This document shows, piece after piece, positions 9,211 through 17,602 of a stretch of 64,000 nucleotides of DNA. The stretch's first letter is position 1. Each line of letters opens with the position of its first letter. The translations under genes and the position numbers were made by a program. Below the pieces are notes generated by a model. The model saw only the letters and a list, made by a program, of their open reading frames with translations, did not search any database and was not told the DNA's origin. Origin of the DNA: Planctomycetales bacterium ZRK34 (GTDB lineage Bacteria; Planctomycetota; Phycisphaerae; Phycisphaerales; Zrk34); contig CP050848.1 of the NCBI GenBank assembly GCA_014873095.1, positions 1,736,001 through 1,800,000 of the forward strand, read 5' to 3'.

Positions 9211-10494
9211 ATGTCATCGTACTCGACCCCGTCGCGTCGCCGGTTTATCGGTGGAGCCGCCGCTCTGGCGGCCGCGCCGATGTTCGTGCCCCAGTCCGCC
9301 TTTGGTGCCAACGACAAGGTGCAGTTCGGGTGCATCGGGCTCAACAGCATGGGCAACGCCGACATGAAGCACTTCCTCCGCAATAAGGAAGCGCGCGTCG
9401 TGGCGGTGTGCGATATCGACTCCAACGTGCTGACCAAACGCCAGGGCGAAGTCAACAAGCACTACAACGACACCGCCTGCACAGCCTACAAAGACTTCCG
9501 CGAGGTGATGAGCCGCCCGGACATCGATGCCGTCCTCATCGGCACGCCCGACCACTGGCACGGCATCATCGCCATGACCGCCATCAAGGCCGGCAAAGAT
9601 GTCTACTGCGAAAAGCCCATCACGCACACCTTCGCCGAGGGCCTGGCCCTGTACCAAGAAGCCAACGCCCGCAAGACGATCTGGCAGACCGGGTCGTGGC
9701 AGCGCAGCCAGTTGAACTTCCGCCTCGGCGCCGAGCTGGTCCGCAACGGCGTGATCGGCAAACTCAAGCACGTCGAAGTCGGCCTGCCGACCGGCAAGAA
9801 AGACCCGCCCGCGCCCGACTTCAAGGATCCCCCGTCCAACATCGACTACGACTTCTGGATCGGCCCCTCGAAGATGGCGCCATACGATCCGAATCGACTG
9901 CACTGGTCCTGGCGATGGTGGTTGAACATCGGCGGCGGCCAGCTCATGGACTGGATCGGCCACCACAACGACATCGCCCACTGGGGCATGGACCAGGACT
10001 ACGGCGGGCCCGTCGAGGCCCAGGCGACCGGCTTCGAATTCCATGAAGACACCCGCGTCTGGGACGCCCCGATCAATTACGAAGTCAAATGCCGCTACGC
10101 CTCCGGCGCCACCACCAGCATCTCCAACAAACACCCGATGGGCACCAAGTGGATCGGCGAAGACGGCTGGGTCTACGTCAACCGCGGCGGGCGCTTCCAG
10201 GCGTCCAACCCCGACTGGACGAAGAACGACTTTCTGAAGACACTGAACACGCGCCTCTACGAATCCCGCAACCACTGGGACAACTTCGTCGAAGGCGTCA
10301 AGACACGCAAACCCTGTGTCACCACGACCGAAATCTCTCACCGCTCGATCGTGCCCGGGCACCTGGGCATGGTCAGCCAGACCCTGGGCGGCCGCAAGCT
10401 GAACTTCGACCCGGCCAAACAACAGATCGTCGGCGACGATGAAGCCCAGAAACTGCTGATGACCTTCAACCCACGAGGCTCGTGGAAACTGTGA
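9211..10494 (+). CDS. Tat-exported Gfo/Idh/MocA family oxidoreductase (first of three)
   Basis: The start at 9211 follows GAGGAG and gives a twin-arginine signal, SRRRFIGGAAALAAAP; the upstream in-frame start is less likely. The mature 427-residue protein has an N-terminal Rossmann domain (FGCIGLNSMGN, VAVCDID), the family EKP motif in VYCEKPITHTF and a C-terminal alpha/beta domain with GGGQLMDWIGHHNDIAHWG containing the conserved active-site histidines. Such enzymes oxidise or reduce sugars with NAD(P). It resembles the third gene of the set (12090-13430) more than the second. Export by Tat with bound cofactor is typical of planctomycete members. The sugar substrate is unknown. Confidence 0.9.
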   Translation: MSSYSTPSRRRFIGGAAALAAAPMFVPQSAFGANDKVQFGCIGLNSMGNADMKHFLRNKEARVVAVCDIDSNVLTKRQGEVNKHYNDTACTAYKDFREVMSRPDIDAVLIGTPDHWHGIIAMTAIKAGKDVYCEKPITHTFAEGLALYQEANARKTIWQTGSWQRSQLNFRLGAELVRNGVIGKLKHVEVGLPTGKKDPPAPDFKDPPSNIDYDFWIGPSKMAPYDPNRLHWSWRWWLNIGGGQLMDWIGHHNDIAHWGMDQDYGGPVEAQATGFEFHEDTRVWDAPINYEVKCRYASGATTSISNKHPMGTKWIGEDGWVYVNRGGRFQASNPDWTKNDFLKTLNTRLYESRNHWDNFVEGVKTRKPCVTTTEISHRSIVPGHLGMVSQTLGGRKLNFDPAKQQIVGDDEAQKLLMTFNPRGSWKL

Positions 10495-10511
10495 TCGAAG
10501 AACTCTGCTCT

Positions 10512-10566
10512 AATAGCCGCGACCTGACAGGTCGCGGAATCCGCAGGCTGTCAGCCTGCGGCTATT
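10512..10566. repeat. Paired-hairpin intergenic repeat, family A copy 1
   Basis: Outer arms AATAG (10512-10516) and CTATT (10562-10566) enclose two hairpins. The first has the 9-nt arm CCGCGACCT with loop GAC (10517-10537); the second has the arm CCGCAGGCT with loop GTC (10541-10561). The two loops are complementary to each other. Further copies lie at 19403-19453 and 22760-22805. Confidence 0.85.
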
Positions 10567-10601
10567 TGAGCATTCGCAACTTTTACTTCAGGAAGTCACT
10601 G

Positions 10602-11885
10602 ATGAAAATGCAATCGTCCCGCCGCCAATTCGTCAAAACCACCGCCGCCCTCGCCGCGGCGCCGATGTTCATCCCCAGCCGTGCATTCGGCGCCAATGAG
10701 CGCCTGCAGATCGGGATGATCGGCGTCGGCAAGCAGGGCCAGCACCACTGCAACGTGCTGGGCAACTTCAAGGAAGCTCAGATCATCGCGATCTGCGATG
10801 TCGACAAGATGTCGCGCGAGCAAGCGGCCGGCAAGGTCAAGGCCATCCACGAACGCCGCAAGAAGCCCACCGACATCGACCTGTACAACGACTACCACGA
10901 AATCCTCAATCGCAAAGACATCGACGCGGTCGTGATCACCACGCCGGACCACTGGCACGAGATTCCCGTCATCGACGCCTGCAAGGCCGGCAAAGACATC
11001 TACTGCGAAAAGCCGCTGTCGCTGACGGTCGATCAGGCGTGGCGGATGGTCGACGTGGTCCGCAAGTATGACCGCGTGTTTCAGACCGGCTCGATGCAGC
11101 GGTCGATGGGTTATTTCTACCAGGCGGTCAACCTCGTCCGCAACGGGTACATCGGCGAGATCAAGGAAGTCGTCGTCAACGTCGGCGGCCCCAGCAAGTG
11201 GTGCGACCTGCCCGAAGAACCCATGCCCGAAGGTCTGGACTGGGACCGCTGGCTTGGCCCGGCGCCCAAGCGGCCTTTCAACAAGGTTCTTCGCCCGCCG
11301 CATAACAACTCATTCCCCAACTGGCGTGGCTACCGTGAATATTCCGGCGGCATGATGACCGACTGGGGCGCTCACCACTTCGACATCGCCCAGTGGGGCC
11401 TCGACAAAGACGGCTCCGGCCCCGTCGAAGTCCACGCCCCCGATGGCAAAGACTTCAAGGAACTGACCTACATCTACGACAACGGCGTGCGGATGTATCG
11501 CCCCGAGCACAACGGCGTCAAGCCCAACGGCCTGATCTTCATCGGCACCGAAGGCACCGTCGAAGTCAACCGCGGCCACCTGACCTGCTCCAACAAGGCC
11601 CTGCAGGAACGCAACTTCAAATACAAGGACTCCGACAAGCTCGTCTACAAGTCGCAGAACCACCACATGGACTGGATCGACGCGATCAAGAAGCGCACCC
11701 GTCCGATCTGCGATGTCGAGATCGGCGCCTCCTCGGTGACCGTCTGCCACATCGGCAACATCGCCTACTGGACCGGCAAGGCCTTCAAGTACGACCCGGC
11801 CACGCACAAAATCACCAACAACGACGAGTGCGCCGCCCTGCTCGACCAACAAAACCGGGCCTCCTACGCCCGCCCGAGCTACTGA
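10602..11885 (+). CDS. Tat-exported Gfo/Idh/MocA family oxidoreductase (second of three)
   Basis: The start at 10602 follows AGGAAG and gives a Tat signal, SRRQFVKTTAALAAAP, so the longer upstream frame is not used. The 427-residue protein has the Rossmann motif IGMIGVGKQGQ, VAICDVD-like IAICDVD, the EKP motif in IYCEKPLSLTV and GGMMTDWGAHHFDIAQWG in the C-terminal domain. It is clearly a more distant paralogue than genes one and three, so a different sugar substrate or step is likely. A paired-hairpin repeat separates it from gene one and a 29-bp inverted repeat from gene three. Confidence 0.9.
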   Translation: MKMQSSRRQFVKTTAALAAAPMFIPSRAFGANERLQIGMIGVGKQGQHHCNVLGNFKEAQIIAICDVDKMSREQAAGKVKAIHERRKKPTDIDLYNDYHEILNRKDIDAVVITTPDHWHEIPVIDACKAGKDIYCEKPLSLTVDQAWRMVDVVRKYDRVFQTGSMQRSMGYFYQAVNLVRNGYIGEIKEVVVNVGGPSKWCDLPEEPMPEGLDWDRWLGPAPKRPFNKVLRPPHNNSFPNWRGYREYSGGMMTDWGAHHFDIAQWGLDKDGSGPVEVHAPDGKDFKELTYIYDNGVRMYRPEHNGVKPNGLIFIGTEGTVEVNRGHLTCSNKALQERNFKYKDSDKLVYKSQNHHMDWIDAIKKRTRPICDVEIGASSVTVCHIGNIAYWTGKAFKYDPATHKITNNDECAALLDQQNRASYARPSY

Positions 11886-11896
11886 TCAAAGACTGT

Positions 11897-12056
11897 CAAC
11901 ACGGAGGGCCACGGGGGGCCACGGATTCAAAGATTGAACATTGAAAGCTGCCACATGACGCGCCGCGGCACGGTCGTCAATTTACAATTTTCAATGGCCA
12001 ATTTTTAATTTTCAATTCCGCCTTTTCTCCGTGGCCCCCCGTGGCCCTCCGTGTTG
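11897..12056. repeat. Large inverted repeat (family E), 29-bp perfect arms
   Basis: A perfect 29-bp arm at 11897-11925 (beginning CAACACGGAGGGCC) returns in reverse complement at 12028-12056. The 102-bp loop holds short AT-rich repeats of the CAATTT/TTCAAT type. It fills the gap between the second and third oxidoreductase genes. No open frame of note lies within it. Confidence 0.9.
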
Positions 12057-12089
12057 AATCCATCACGCTTTCACGAGGAACCGCTGAAC

Positions 12090-13430
12090 ATGAGCAAGCC
12101 CCTGTCCCGTCGTCGTTTTACCCAGGCGGCCGGCGCTGTCGCCGCCGCGCCGATATTTGTCCCCAAGTCCGCCTTCGGCGCCAACGATAAGATCACACTG
12201 GCGGGCATCGGCATCGGCTGGCAGGGCGGGACCAACATGAATCAGTTCCTCGGCAAAAGCGATTGCCGCGTCGTGGCGGTGTGCGACCTGGACAAGAAGC
12301 ATCTGGAAAGCGCCAAAAACGCCGTCAACAAAAAGTACAACAGCAACGACTGCAAGACCTATCACGACTACCACGAGGTGATCGCCCGCAAGGACATCGA
12401 CGCGGTGTTCGTCTGCACCCCGGACCACTGGCACGCACTGCCGGTCATCGCCGCCGCCAATGCCGGTAAAGACATTTTCTGCGAGAAGCCCATCTCGCAT
12501 TCGATGATCGAAGGCATCCGGATGGTCCAAGCGGTCCAGAAGAACCACTGCATCTGGCAGACCGGATCGTGGCAGCGCAGCACGTGGAACTTCCACCAGG
12601 CTGTCGAGCTGGTGATCAATGGCCACTGCGGCAAGATCACCCGCGTCGAGGTCGGCCTGCCGTCCGGCCACGCCGACTTCGCCAAGACCGGGGCCCCCGA
12701 CCCGGCCAAGAGCGGCAATCCCCCCGCCGAACTCGATTACGAAACGTGGATCGGCCCCGCCCAGATGATGCCCTACAACATCGCCACCAGCCACAAAAAC
12801 TGGCGATGGAACTACAACACCGGCGGCGGCCAGCTCATGGACTGGATCGGCCACCACAACGACATCGCCCACTGGGGCCTGTCCGACCCTGAGTTCGGCA
12901 TCGGCCCCGACGACCAGCTCGGCCCGCTGGAACTGTCCGCCACCGCAGAACTGCCCCCGCACGGCGACCTGTGGAACACCGCCGGGAAGTTCCGCATCGA
13001 ATGCAAATATCCCAAGGACGTTCAGCTCGTCATCGCCTCGGACAACCACGGCGACATCCGCCGCGGCACCAAGTGGATCGGCCCCGATGGGTGGGTCTTT
13101 GTCGATCGTGGTAAGTTCGAAGCGTCCAACCCCCAGTGGATCAAGAAGGGTTTCGACCGCGGCCCGAAGAAAGCGTACAAGTCCGACAACCACTGGCAGA
13201 ACTTCCTCGACGGCATCAAGACCCGCAAGCCTTGCGTGACCACCGCCATGATCAGTCACCGCTCGGTGAGCCCTGGCCATCTGGGGCACGTCGCCGCGGT
13301 GCTCGGGCAGACGCTCAAGTGGGACGCGGCCAAGCAGGTCGTGACCAACTCCGACGCGGCGAACAAACTGCTGAACCTCCACGGCGACCAGACCCCCTGG
13401 ATGCCCTACCGCAAGCCATACACGCTGTGA
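12090..13430 (+). CDS. Tat-exported Gfo/Idh/MocA family oxidoreductase (third of three)
   Basis: The start at 12090 follows CGAGGAA and gives a Tat signal, SRRRFTQAAGAVAAAP. The 446-residue protein has a Rossmann domain (LAGIGIGWQGG, VAVCDLD), the EKP motif in IFCEKPISHSM and GGGQLMDWIGHHNDIAHWG identical in wording to gene one. This shared block, together with WQTGSWQRS found in both, indicates an intralocus duplication. A longer insertion follows it (LSDPEFGIGPDDQLG). Same inferred periplasmic sugar-oxidoreductase role as its neighbours; substrate unknown. Confidence 0.9.
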   Translation: MSKPLSRRRFTQAAGAVAAAPIFVPKSAFGANDKITLAGIGIGWQGGTNMNQFLGKSDCRVVAVCDLDKKHLESAKNAVNKKYNSNDCKTYHDYHEVIARKDIDAVFVCTPDHWHALPVIAAANAGKDIFCEKPISHSMIEGIRMVQAVQKNHCIWQTGSWQRSTWNFHQAVELVINGHCGKITRVEVGLPSGHADFAKTGAPDPAKSGNPPAELDYETWIGPAQMMPYNIATSHKNWRWNYNTGGGQLMDWIGHHNDIAHWGLSDPEFGIGPDDQLGPLELSATAELPPHGDLWNTAGKFRIECKYPKDVQLVIASDNHGDIRRGTKWIGPDGWVFVDRGKFEASNPQWIKKGFDRGPKKAYKSDNHWQNFLDGIKTRKPCVTTAMISHRSVSPGHLGHVAAVLGQTLKWDAAKQVVTNSDAANKLLNLHGDQTPWMPYRKPYTL

Positions 13431-13451
13431 TGTACCCCCTGCTCCCCCAAG

Positions 13452-13471
13452 CCCGACGCTTCAGCGTCGGG
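13452..13471 (+). terminator. Hairpin in the gap before the ThuA-like gene
   Basis: The arms CCCGACGCT and AGCGTCGGG form a 9-bp stem with a two-base gap, followed by G and TCTTAT. It could act as an attenuating hairpin or partial terminator. The sequence type is common between genes in related genomes. Confidence 0.55.
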
Positions 13472-13493
13472 GTCTTATCAAAGGATACCCCCC

Positions 13494-14360
13494 ATGAAGC
13501 TGTACCAATCCGCATTGATGTTGCTCGTGACGGCGTCGTTGGCGCTGGGCCAGGTGCCGGAGGATCAGAAGCAGAAGATCGCCGAGGCGAGCCCGACCGA
13601 GCCGATCGTGAAAGTCGACACCAAGCGCAAGCTGCTGGTGTTTTCACGCACGACCGGGTTTCGCCACAAGTCGATTCCGTGGGGCATTGAAGCCCTGCGC
13701 GTCATGGGCGAGAAAACCGGCGCCTACACGATGGACGCCACCGAAGACCCGGCGGCATTCACCGATGAAAACCTCAAACAGTACGACGCGGTCGTCATGC
13801 TCAACACCACCGGCGACCCGATCCCCGACGCTTCGCAGCAGAAGGCGCTGGAGCAGTTCGTCGCCGGCGGCAAGGGGCTGATCGGCATCCATGCCGCGTC
13901 CGACACCGGGTACAAGTGGGAAGCCTACGGCAAGATGATCGGCGGGTACTTCAACGGCCACCCGTGGCACGCCGGCAGCGTCGTCACCATCGCCAACGAG
14001 CACACCTCCGACCCGATCAATTACGCCGCCTACGGCGACCAGAAAACCTTCCAGCACCGTGACGAAATCTACCAGTACAAAGACGAGCCCTACTCGCGCG
14101 ACTGCCTGCACATTCTCCAGTCGCTGGACCTGACCGGGCCGAACATGGACCGCAAAGGCATGAAGCGGGCCGACAACGACTACCCCGTCGCGTGGATTCA
14201 GCAGTGGCAGGCCGGCCGCGTGTATTACTCGAACCTCGGTCACAACGAAGCGACCTACTGGTCGACGCCCGTGCTCAAGCACTTCCTCGCCGGCATCCAG
14301 TACGCCTGCGGCGACCTCAAGTGCGACGCCACCCCGTCGAACAAACTCGACAAGAAGTAA
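13494..14360 (+). CDS. Secreted ThuA-like protein (trehalose-utilisation family)
   Basis: The 288-residue protein has a signal peptide (KLYQSALMLLVTASLALGQ) and a class I glutamine-amidotransferase-like ThuA fold: LLVFSRTTGFRHKSI, DAVVMLNTTGD, GGKGLIGIHAASDT, and GGYFNGHPWH followed by GRVYYSNLGHNEATYW. ThuA-like proteins are found in sugar catabolism beside Gfo/Idh/MocA oxidoreductases; recent work on 3-keto sugar metabolism places such sets together, but this protein's activity is not established. It is 63 bases after the third oxidoreductase in the same direction, so it very likely belongs to the same locus. Confidence 0.87.
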   Translation: MKLYQSALMLLVTASLALGQVPEDQKQKIAEASPTEPIVKVDTKRKLLVFSRTTGFRHKSIPWGIEALRVMGEKTGAYTMDATEDPAAFTDENLKQYDAVVMLNTTGDPIPDASQQKALEQFVAGGKGLIGIHAASDTGYKWEAYGKMIGGYFNGHPWHAGSVVTIANEHTSDPINYAAYGDQKTFQHRDEIYQYKDEPYSRDCLHILQSLDLTGPNMDRKGMKRADNDYPVAWIQQWQAGRVYYSNLGHNEATYWSTPVLKHFLAGIQYACGDLKCDATPSNKLDKK

Positions 14361-14671
14361 AACCACAACCCGCCAACAGTGATCACAGCCGCCCACGGCC
14401 GTGCGCAAGACGATTCCAGCGCACCCCGTGGGCGGCTGTATCACTTGGACACGATACGCAGCCCAACGCGCACACTCCCGCGCCGTCATACCACGCCTCG
14501 CGCGACCCTCACACCAACCAAGTCCCCGCACCCCAATTTCCGTCGCCTCCACATCCCCCTGACATCTTGAGTTCCATCCTCACGAGCCCCGCCACATTTC
14601 TCCGCACCGTCACCCGACTCGCTGCCCGCCCCACACGCCTGCCATGCCCATACGCCCACACGCCTGCCATG

Positions 14672-14735
14672 CCCATACGCCCATACGCCCATACGCCCAT
14701 ACGCCCATACGCCCATACGCCCATACGCCCATACG
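14672..14735. repeat. Eight tandem copies of the 8-mer CCCATACG
   Basis: The unit CCCATACG is repeated exactly eight times without interruption. Degenerate copies precede it from about 14640 (CCCATACG, CCCACACG). There are no spacers, so this is a microsatellite and not a CRISPR array. Copy number is likely to vary between strains. Confidence 0.95.
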
Positions 14736-14783
14736 CATCGTACATCTGGCATGCTTGGGCTCAACACTCCGTTATTCCCGTTT

Positions 14784-14839
14784 AAAAGATCACATATATG
14801 ATATATGTAGGCCTAAATATATCATATATGTGATCTTTT
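14784..14839. terminator. 56-bp AT-rich palindrome, probable bidirectional terminator
   Basis: A 23-bp arm at 14784-14806 (starting AAAAGATCACATATATG) returns in perfect reverse complement at 14817-14839. The centre GTAGGCCTAA is itself palindromic apart from one G/A pair. On both strands the stem ends in a run of T, as expected for a two-way intrinsic terminator between the convergent ThuA-like and RNase HII-like genes. Confidence 0.75.
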
Positions 14840-14987
14840 TAGATGCTGAACAAGATGCCGGCGGTGCGGGCTTGAGCGACCTCCGGTGGGTGCGAGCGAT
14901 GACACTGTGCGGCGGGCGATGCGACGGATGCCGGGAATGGGGGACACGAGCTATGCGGGAGCGGTTGGGCCGACGGAGACCCGGACA

Positions 14988-15980
14988 TCAGGCGGTGCGG
15001 ATCAGGGTGGCGCGGTCGATGCCGAGGCGGTCGATGAGCGTGTCGATCTCGGCGAGGAAGCGCCGGCCGTCCTGGACGTAGCCCGCGGTGGGGGTGAGGT
15101 CGGGCTGGTGCTGACGCCAGAAGGCGTTGAAGCGGTGCATCAGCAGCTCGCGGGTGTACTTGGCGGTCATCGAGGCCAGCGCGACCGGCAGGTGGTTGGC
15201 ATCGCACTTGGTCTCGAAACTGAGGGTCATGGCCCGATCGCCGCGGCGGATCACGTAGCGGCTCACATCGTCAGACTCATCGAGCAGGCGCAGTTCAGCA
15301 CCCTCGAAGATCAGTTGCAGCAGGTGGTGATACACGCGCCGCCCGCCCTGCCGATCGACGGCAACCCACGGGTGATGTTGCCCGAACTGCTGCCAGATAT
15401 GCCAGAGGTGTTGCGAGACGAAGGTCCAGGCGCAGCTCGCCTTGGAGCGTGTCTGTGCGATGATCTGGTTGAAGCGGTCTTCGTAGACCACGGCCGCGGC
15501 AAGCTCGGCGCATCGCACCGCGGCGCGATCGGCATGGCGCGACAGCATGCTGCGGGCGATCGAAAGTTCGGCGGCGGTGTGACACGTCGGCAGCCCCGGG
15601 CCGCCTGCGTCATCGTGATACCACAGAAGCTGCGGGACGCGCGAGTCGTCACCCATGCCGACGGTCGCCAGCAGATCGTCGAGCGTGGCGATCTCGTGAC
15701 CGGCCGCGTGGGCGAAGCTGAGCACGGCGCGTTCCAGGTGGGCGAGTCCCGCCGCGGGTGTGTACAGCTTTTTCGAATCGTTGACCGCGATGCGTTTGCG
15801 TTTGTCCGATCCCTTGCGGCACACCGCCGATTTGAGCATGGCCCACAGCGACCCCGGCCCCTGCTCCCGATCGATCGTCGCCCCGTCCTCATCGACCACA
15901 AACACCGACCGCGCCACCACAAACGGCCCGAACATCGGCCCATATCCCGCCTCGTCAATACCTGCATAAACAAGAGTCAT
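14988..15980 (-). CDS. RNase HII-like protein with large insertion
   Basis: The 330-residue protein starts YAGIDEAGYGPMFGPF, the first RNase HII motif (Asp9, Glu10), followed by NDSKKLYTP (68-74). Near the C-terminus come VAVDRQGG (Asp209) and TKCDANHLPVALASMTAKYTRELL, which matches the KxDxxxxxxAxASxxAKxxRD region with Asp260. All four acidic metal-binding residues of RNase HII therefore seem present. The protein is about 130 residues longer than usual bacterial RNase HII, mostly from extra sequence between residues 75 and 200. It may remove ribonucleotides from DNA or be a specialised relative. It lies 13 bases after a small membrane-protein gene. Confidence 0.75.
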   Translation of the reverse strand: MTLVYAGIDEAGYGPMFGPFVVARSVFVVDEDGATIDREQGPGSLWAMLKSAVCRKGSDKRKRIAVNDSKKLYTPAAGLAHLERAVLSFAHAAGHEIATLDDLLATVGMGDDSRVPQLLWYHDDAGGPGLPTCHTAAELSIARSMLSRHADRAAVRCAELAAAVVYEDRFNQIIAQTRSKASCAWTFVSQHLWHIWQQFGQHHPWVAVDRQGGRRVYHHLLQLIFEGAELRLLDESDDVSRYVIRRGDRAMTLSFETKCDANHLPVALASMTAKYTRELLMHRFNAFWRQHQPDLTPTAGYVQDGRRFLAEIDTLIDRLGIDRATLIRTA

Positions 15981-15993
15981 CGGATGTTGGTAT

Positions 15994-16395
15994 TCATTGT
16001 GTGAAGTTGCATGAATGCGCAGCCAGTTTCCATGTGATCACATGATAACGACGGATCAGCATGTACAAACCGAACAGAATCGCAAAATAGAACGCAAACA
16101 GAAATTTGTCCGCCATGTGCTGTGCCGCTTGAACAATCTTCCACTCATCCCGCGTCAGACCACGGTTCTCCTGCTCGGCACGTTCAACGATCCTGTAACC
16201 ACCCGATTGCCGCGCCAGCGCGTCGTACTGCCGATAGTACTCAATGCCCTGCCAGGTGTAGCCGACGACCAGCAGCGGGATCATGATCAACATCAGCCAT
16301 TTGCAAATCACACCCGTGTAGTTGCCGTCTCGACCGCTGCGGACCACCCAGTGAAGAAAACGTTCTTCCGATGACGAAAGTTCCATGTCCGACAT
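15994..16395 (-). CDS. Small protein with two membrane segments, unknown function
   Basis: I choose ATG 16395, which has GGAG seven bases upstream and gives MSDMELSSSEERFLHW; a longer frame to 16563 would overlap mnmA and lacks support. The 133-residue product has a first hydrophobic segment (WLMLIMIPLLVVGYTW), a charged middle (RIVERAEQENRGLTRDEWKIVQ) and a second segment (FLFAFYFAILFGLYMLIRRY). I do not recognise a family. It is divergent from mnmA and 13 bases upstream of the RNase HII-like gene. Confidence 0.65.
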   Translation of the reverse strand: MSDMELSSSEERFLHWVVRSGRDGNYTGVICKWLMLIMIPLLVVGYTWQGIEYYRQYDALARQSGGYRIVERAEQENRGLTRDEWKIVQAAQHMADKFLFAFYFAILFGLYMLIRRYHVITWKLAAHSCNFTQ

Positions 16396-16449
16396 TGCTG
16401 ACTCCAGCCTAGCCTCAAATCCTGAAAAACCCGAAAAAGACATCGATAG

Positions 16450-16476
16450 TTGACCCGCCGCTGAACGGCCTATGAT
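16450..16476 (+). promoter_or_regulatory. Putative promoter of mnmA, implying a leaderless message
   Basis: TTGACC at 16450-16455 and TATGAT at 16471-16476 are 15 bp apart. Transcription would begin at about 16483, at or next to the ATG at 16484, and neither candidate start has a Shine-Dalgarno sequence. This favours 16484 over 16472 as the start and suggests a leaderless mRNA. Confidence 0.4.
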
Positions 16477-16483
16477 ACCCACT

Positions 16484-17602
16484 ATGACCGGATCGGCGAA
16501 GAAAAAGGTGGTGGTCGCGATGAGCGGCGGGGTCGACTCGTCCGTGGCGGCGGCGATGCTCAAGGATGACGGTTACGACGTCGTGGGTTGTTTCATGCGC
16601 CTGGGCTCGCCAGGCGAAACGCTCAACGAAGATGTCGACCAGTGCAACGTGAAGATCGGCAAGCAGGGTTGCTGCTCGATCAACGACGCCAAAGACGCCC
16701 AGCACGTGGCGGCCAAACTCGGCATCGCGTTTTACGTGCTGAACTTCAAGCAGGACTTCGGGCGGATCATCGACTACTTCGCCGGCGAGTACAACGCCGG
16801 CCGCACACCCAACCCCTGCGTGCGGTGCAACGACTGGCTCAAGTTCGGCAAGCTGGCTGACTATGCCCGCTCGATCGATGCCGACTATGTCGCCTCCGGC
16901 CACTACGCGCGCGTCGACACGATCGACGGCCGCCCCGCCCTGCGACGCGGCGTCGACGCTTCGAAAGATCAGTCGTACGTGCTCTTCGGCGCCAAGCTCG
17001 AAAATCTCCGCCACACGCTGCTGCCCGTGGGCGGGTATCACAAGTCGGAGATTCGCCGCATGGCTGAGCAGTTCGATCTGCCTGTTTATGACAAGCCCGA
17101 CTCGCAGGAGATCTGCTTCGTGCCGGACATGGACTACGCGCGCGTGGTCCGCTCGAAAACCCCCGGTAGTTTTTCACCGGGTCAAATTCGCGACACCGAG
17201 GGCAACGTGATCGGCGAACACGAAGGCCATCAGCATTTCACGATCGGCCAGCGGCGCGGCGTGAAGGTCGCCCTGGGCTATCCGATCTACGTCGTGAACA
17301 AAGACGCTGAGGCCAACACCATCACGGTCGGCCCGCGCGATGCGCTTGCCGCCGGCGGGTGCGTCGCCGACCAGACCAACTGGCTGATCGACCCGCCGAC
17401 GGAGCAGCGCCGCTGCGATGTGAAGATCCGCTACAACGCCCGCCCGGTGCCGGCGAGCGTTCACGTCGAAGGCGACCGGCTGCATGTGCGGTTCGACGAG
17501 CCGCAGGACGCGGTGGCCCCGGGGCAGGCGGTCGTGTGTTACGACGGCGACCGCGTGCTCGGCGGCGGATGGATCAGCCGCGCCACTTCCGGCGACGGGT
17601 GA
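16484..17602 (+). CDS. mnmA: tRNA-specific 2-thiouridylase MnmA
   Basis: The 372-residue enzyme makes 2-thiouridine at position 34 of tRNAs for Lys, Glu and Gln, using ATP and a sulfur relay. The PP-loop SGGVDSS lies near the N-terminus; the catalytic cysteine pair is in NPCVRCND and SQEICFV; DQSYVLF, PVGGYHKSEIR and FTIGQRRGV are further MnmA signatures, and a C-terminal beta-barrel completes the protein. Length is normal. An alternative ATG at 16472 would add four residues, but it overlaps a probable -10 element. A strong hairpin lies 48 bases after the stop. Confidence 0.96.
   Translation: MTGSAKKKVVVAMSGGVDSSVAAAMLKDDGYDVVGCFMRLGSPGETLNEDVDQCNVKIGKQGCCSINDAKDAQHVAAKLGIAFYVLNFKQDFGRIIDYFAGEYNAGRTPNPCVRCNDWLKFGKLADYARSIDADYVASGHYARVDTIDGRPALRRGVDASKDQSYVLFGAKLENLRHTLLPVGGYHKSEIRRMAEQFDLPVYDKPDSQEICFVPDMDYARVVRSKTPGSFSPGQIRDTEGNVIGEHEGHQHFTIGQRRGVKVALGYPIYVVNKDAEANTITVGPRDALAAGGCVADQTNWLIDPPTEQRRCDVKIRYNARPVPASVHVEGDRLHVRFDEPQDAVAPGQAVVCYDGDRVLGGGWISRATSGDG

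Larger units (their letters stand above)
14361..14987. other. Convergent intergenic region with tandem repeat and long palindrome
   Basis: This 627-bp gap between convergent genes holds no convincing gene. Frames such as those at 14192-14785 and 14509-14745 simply read through the tandem repeat. It contains an 8-bp tandem repeat (14672-14735) and a 56-bp AT-rich palindrome (14784-14839), both listed separately. The first 260 bases carry nothing I recognise apart from a GCCGCCCAC/GTGGGCGGC inverted repeat near 14387-14437. Confidence 0.7.

Noticed and set aside
14672..14735. CRISPR-like array
   Set aside because: The unit is 8 bp and copies are contiguous without spacers.
14509..14767. Repetitive frames of the type RMGVWAYG
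   Set aside because: They are only the translation of the CCCATACG tandem repeat.
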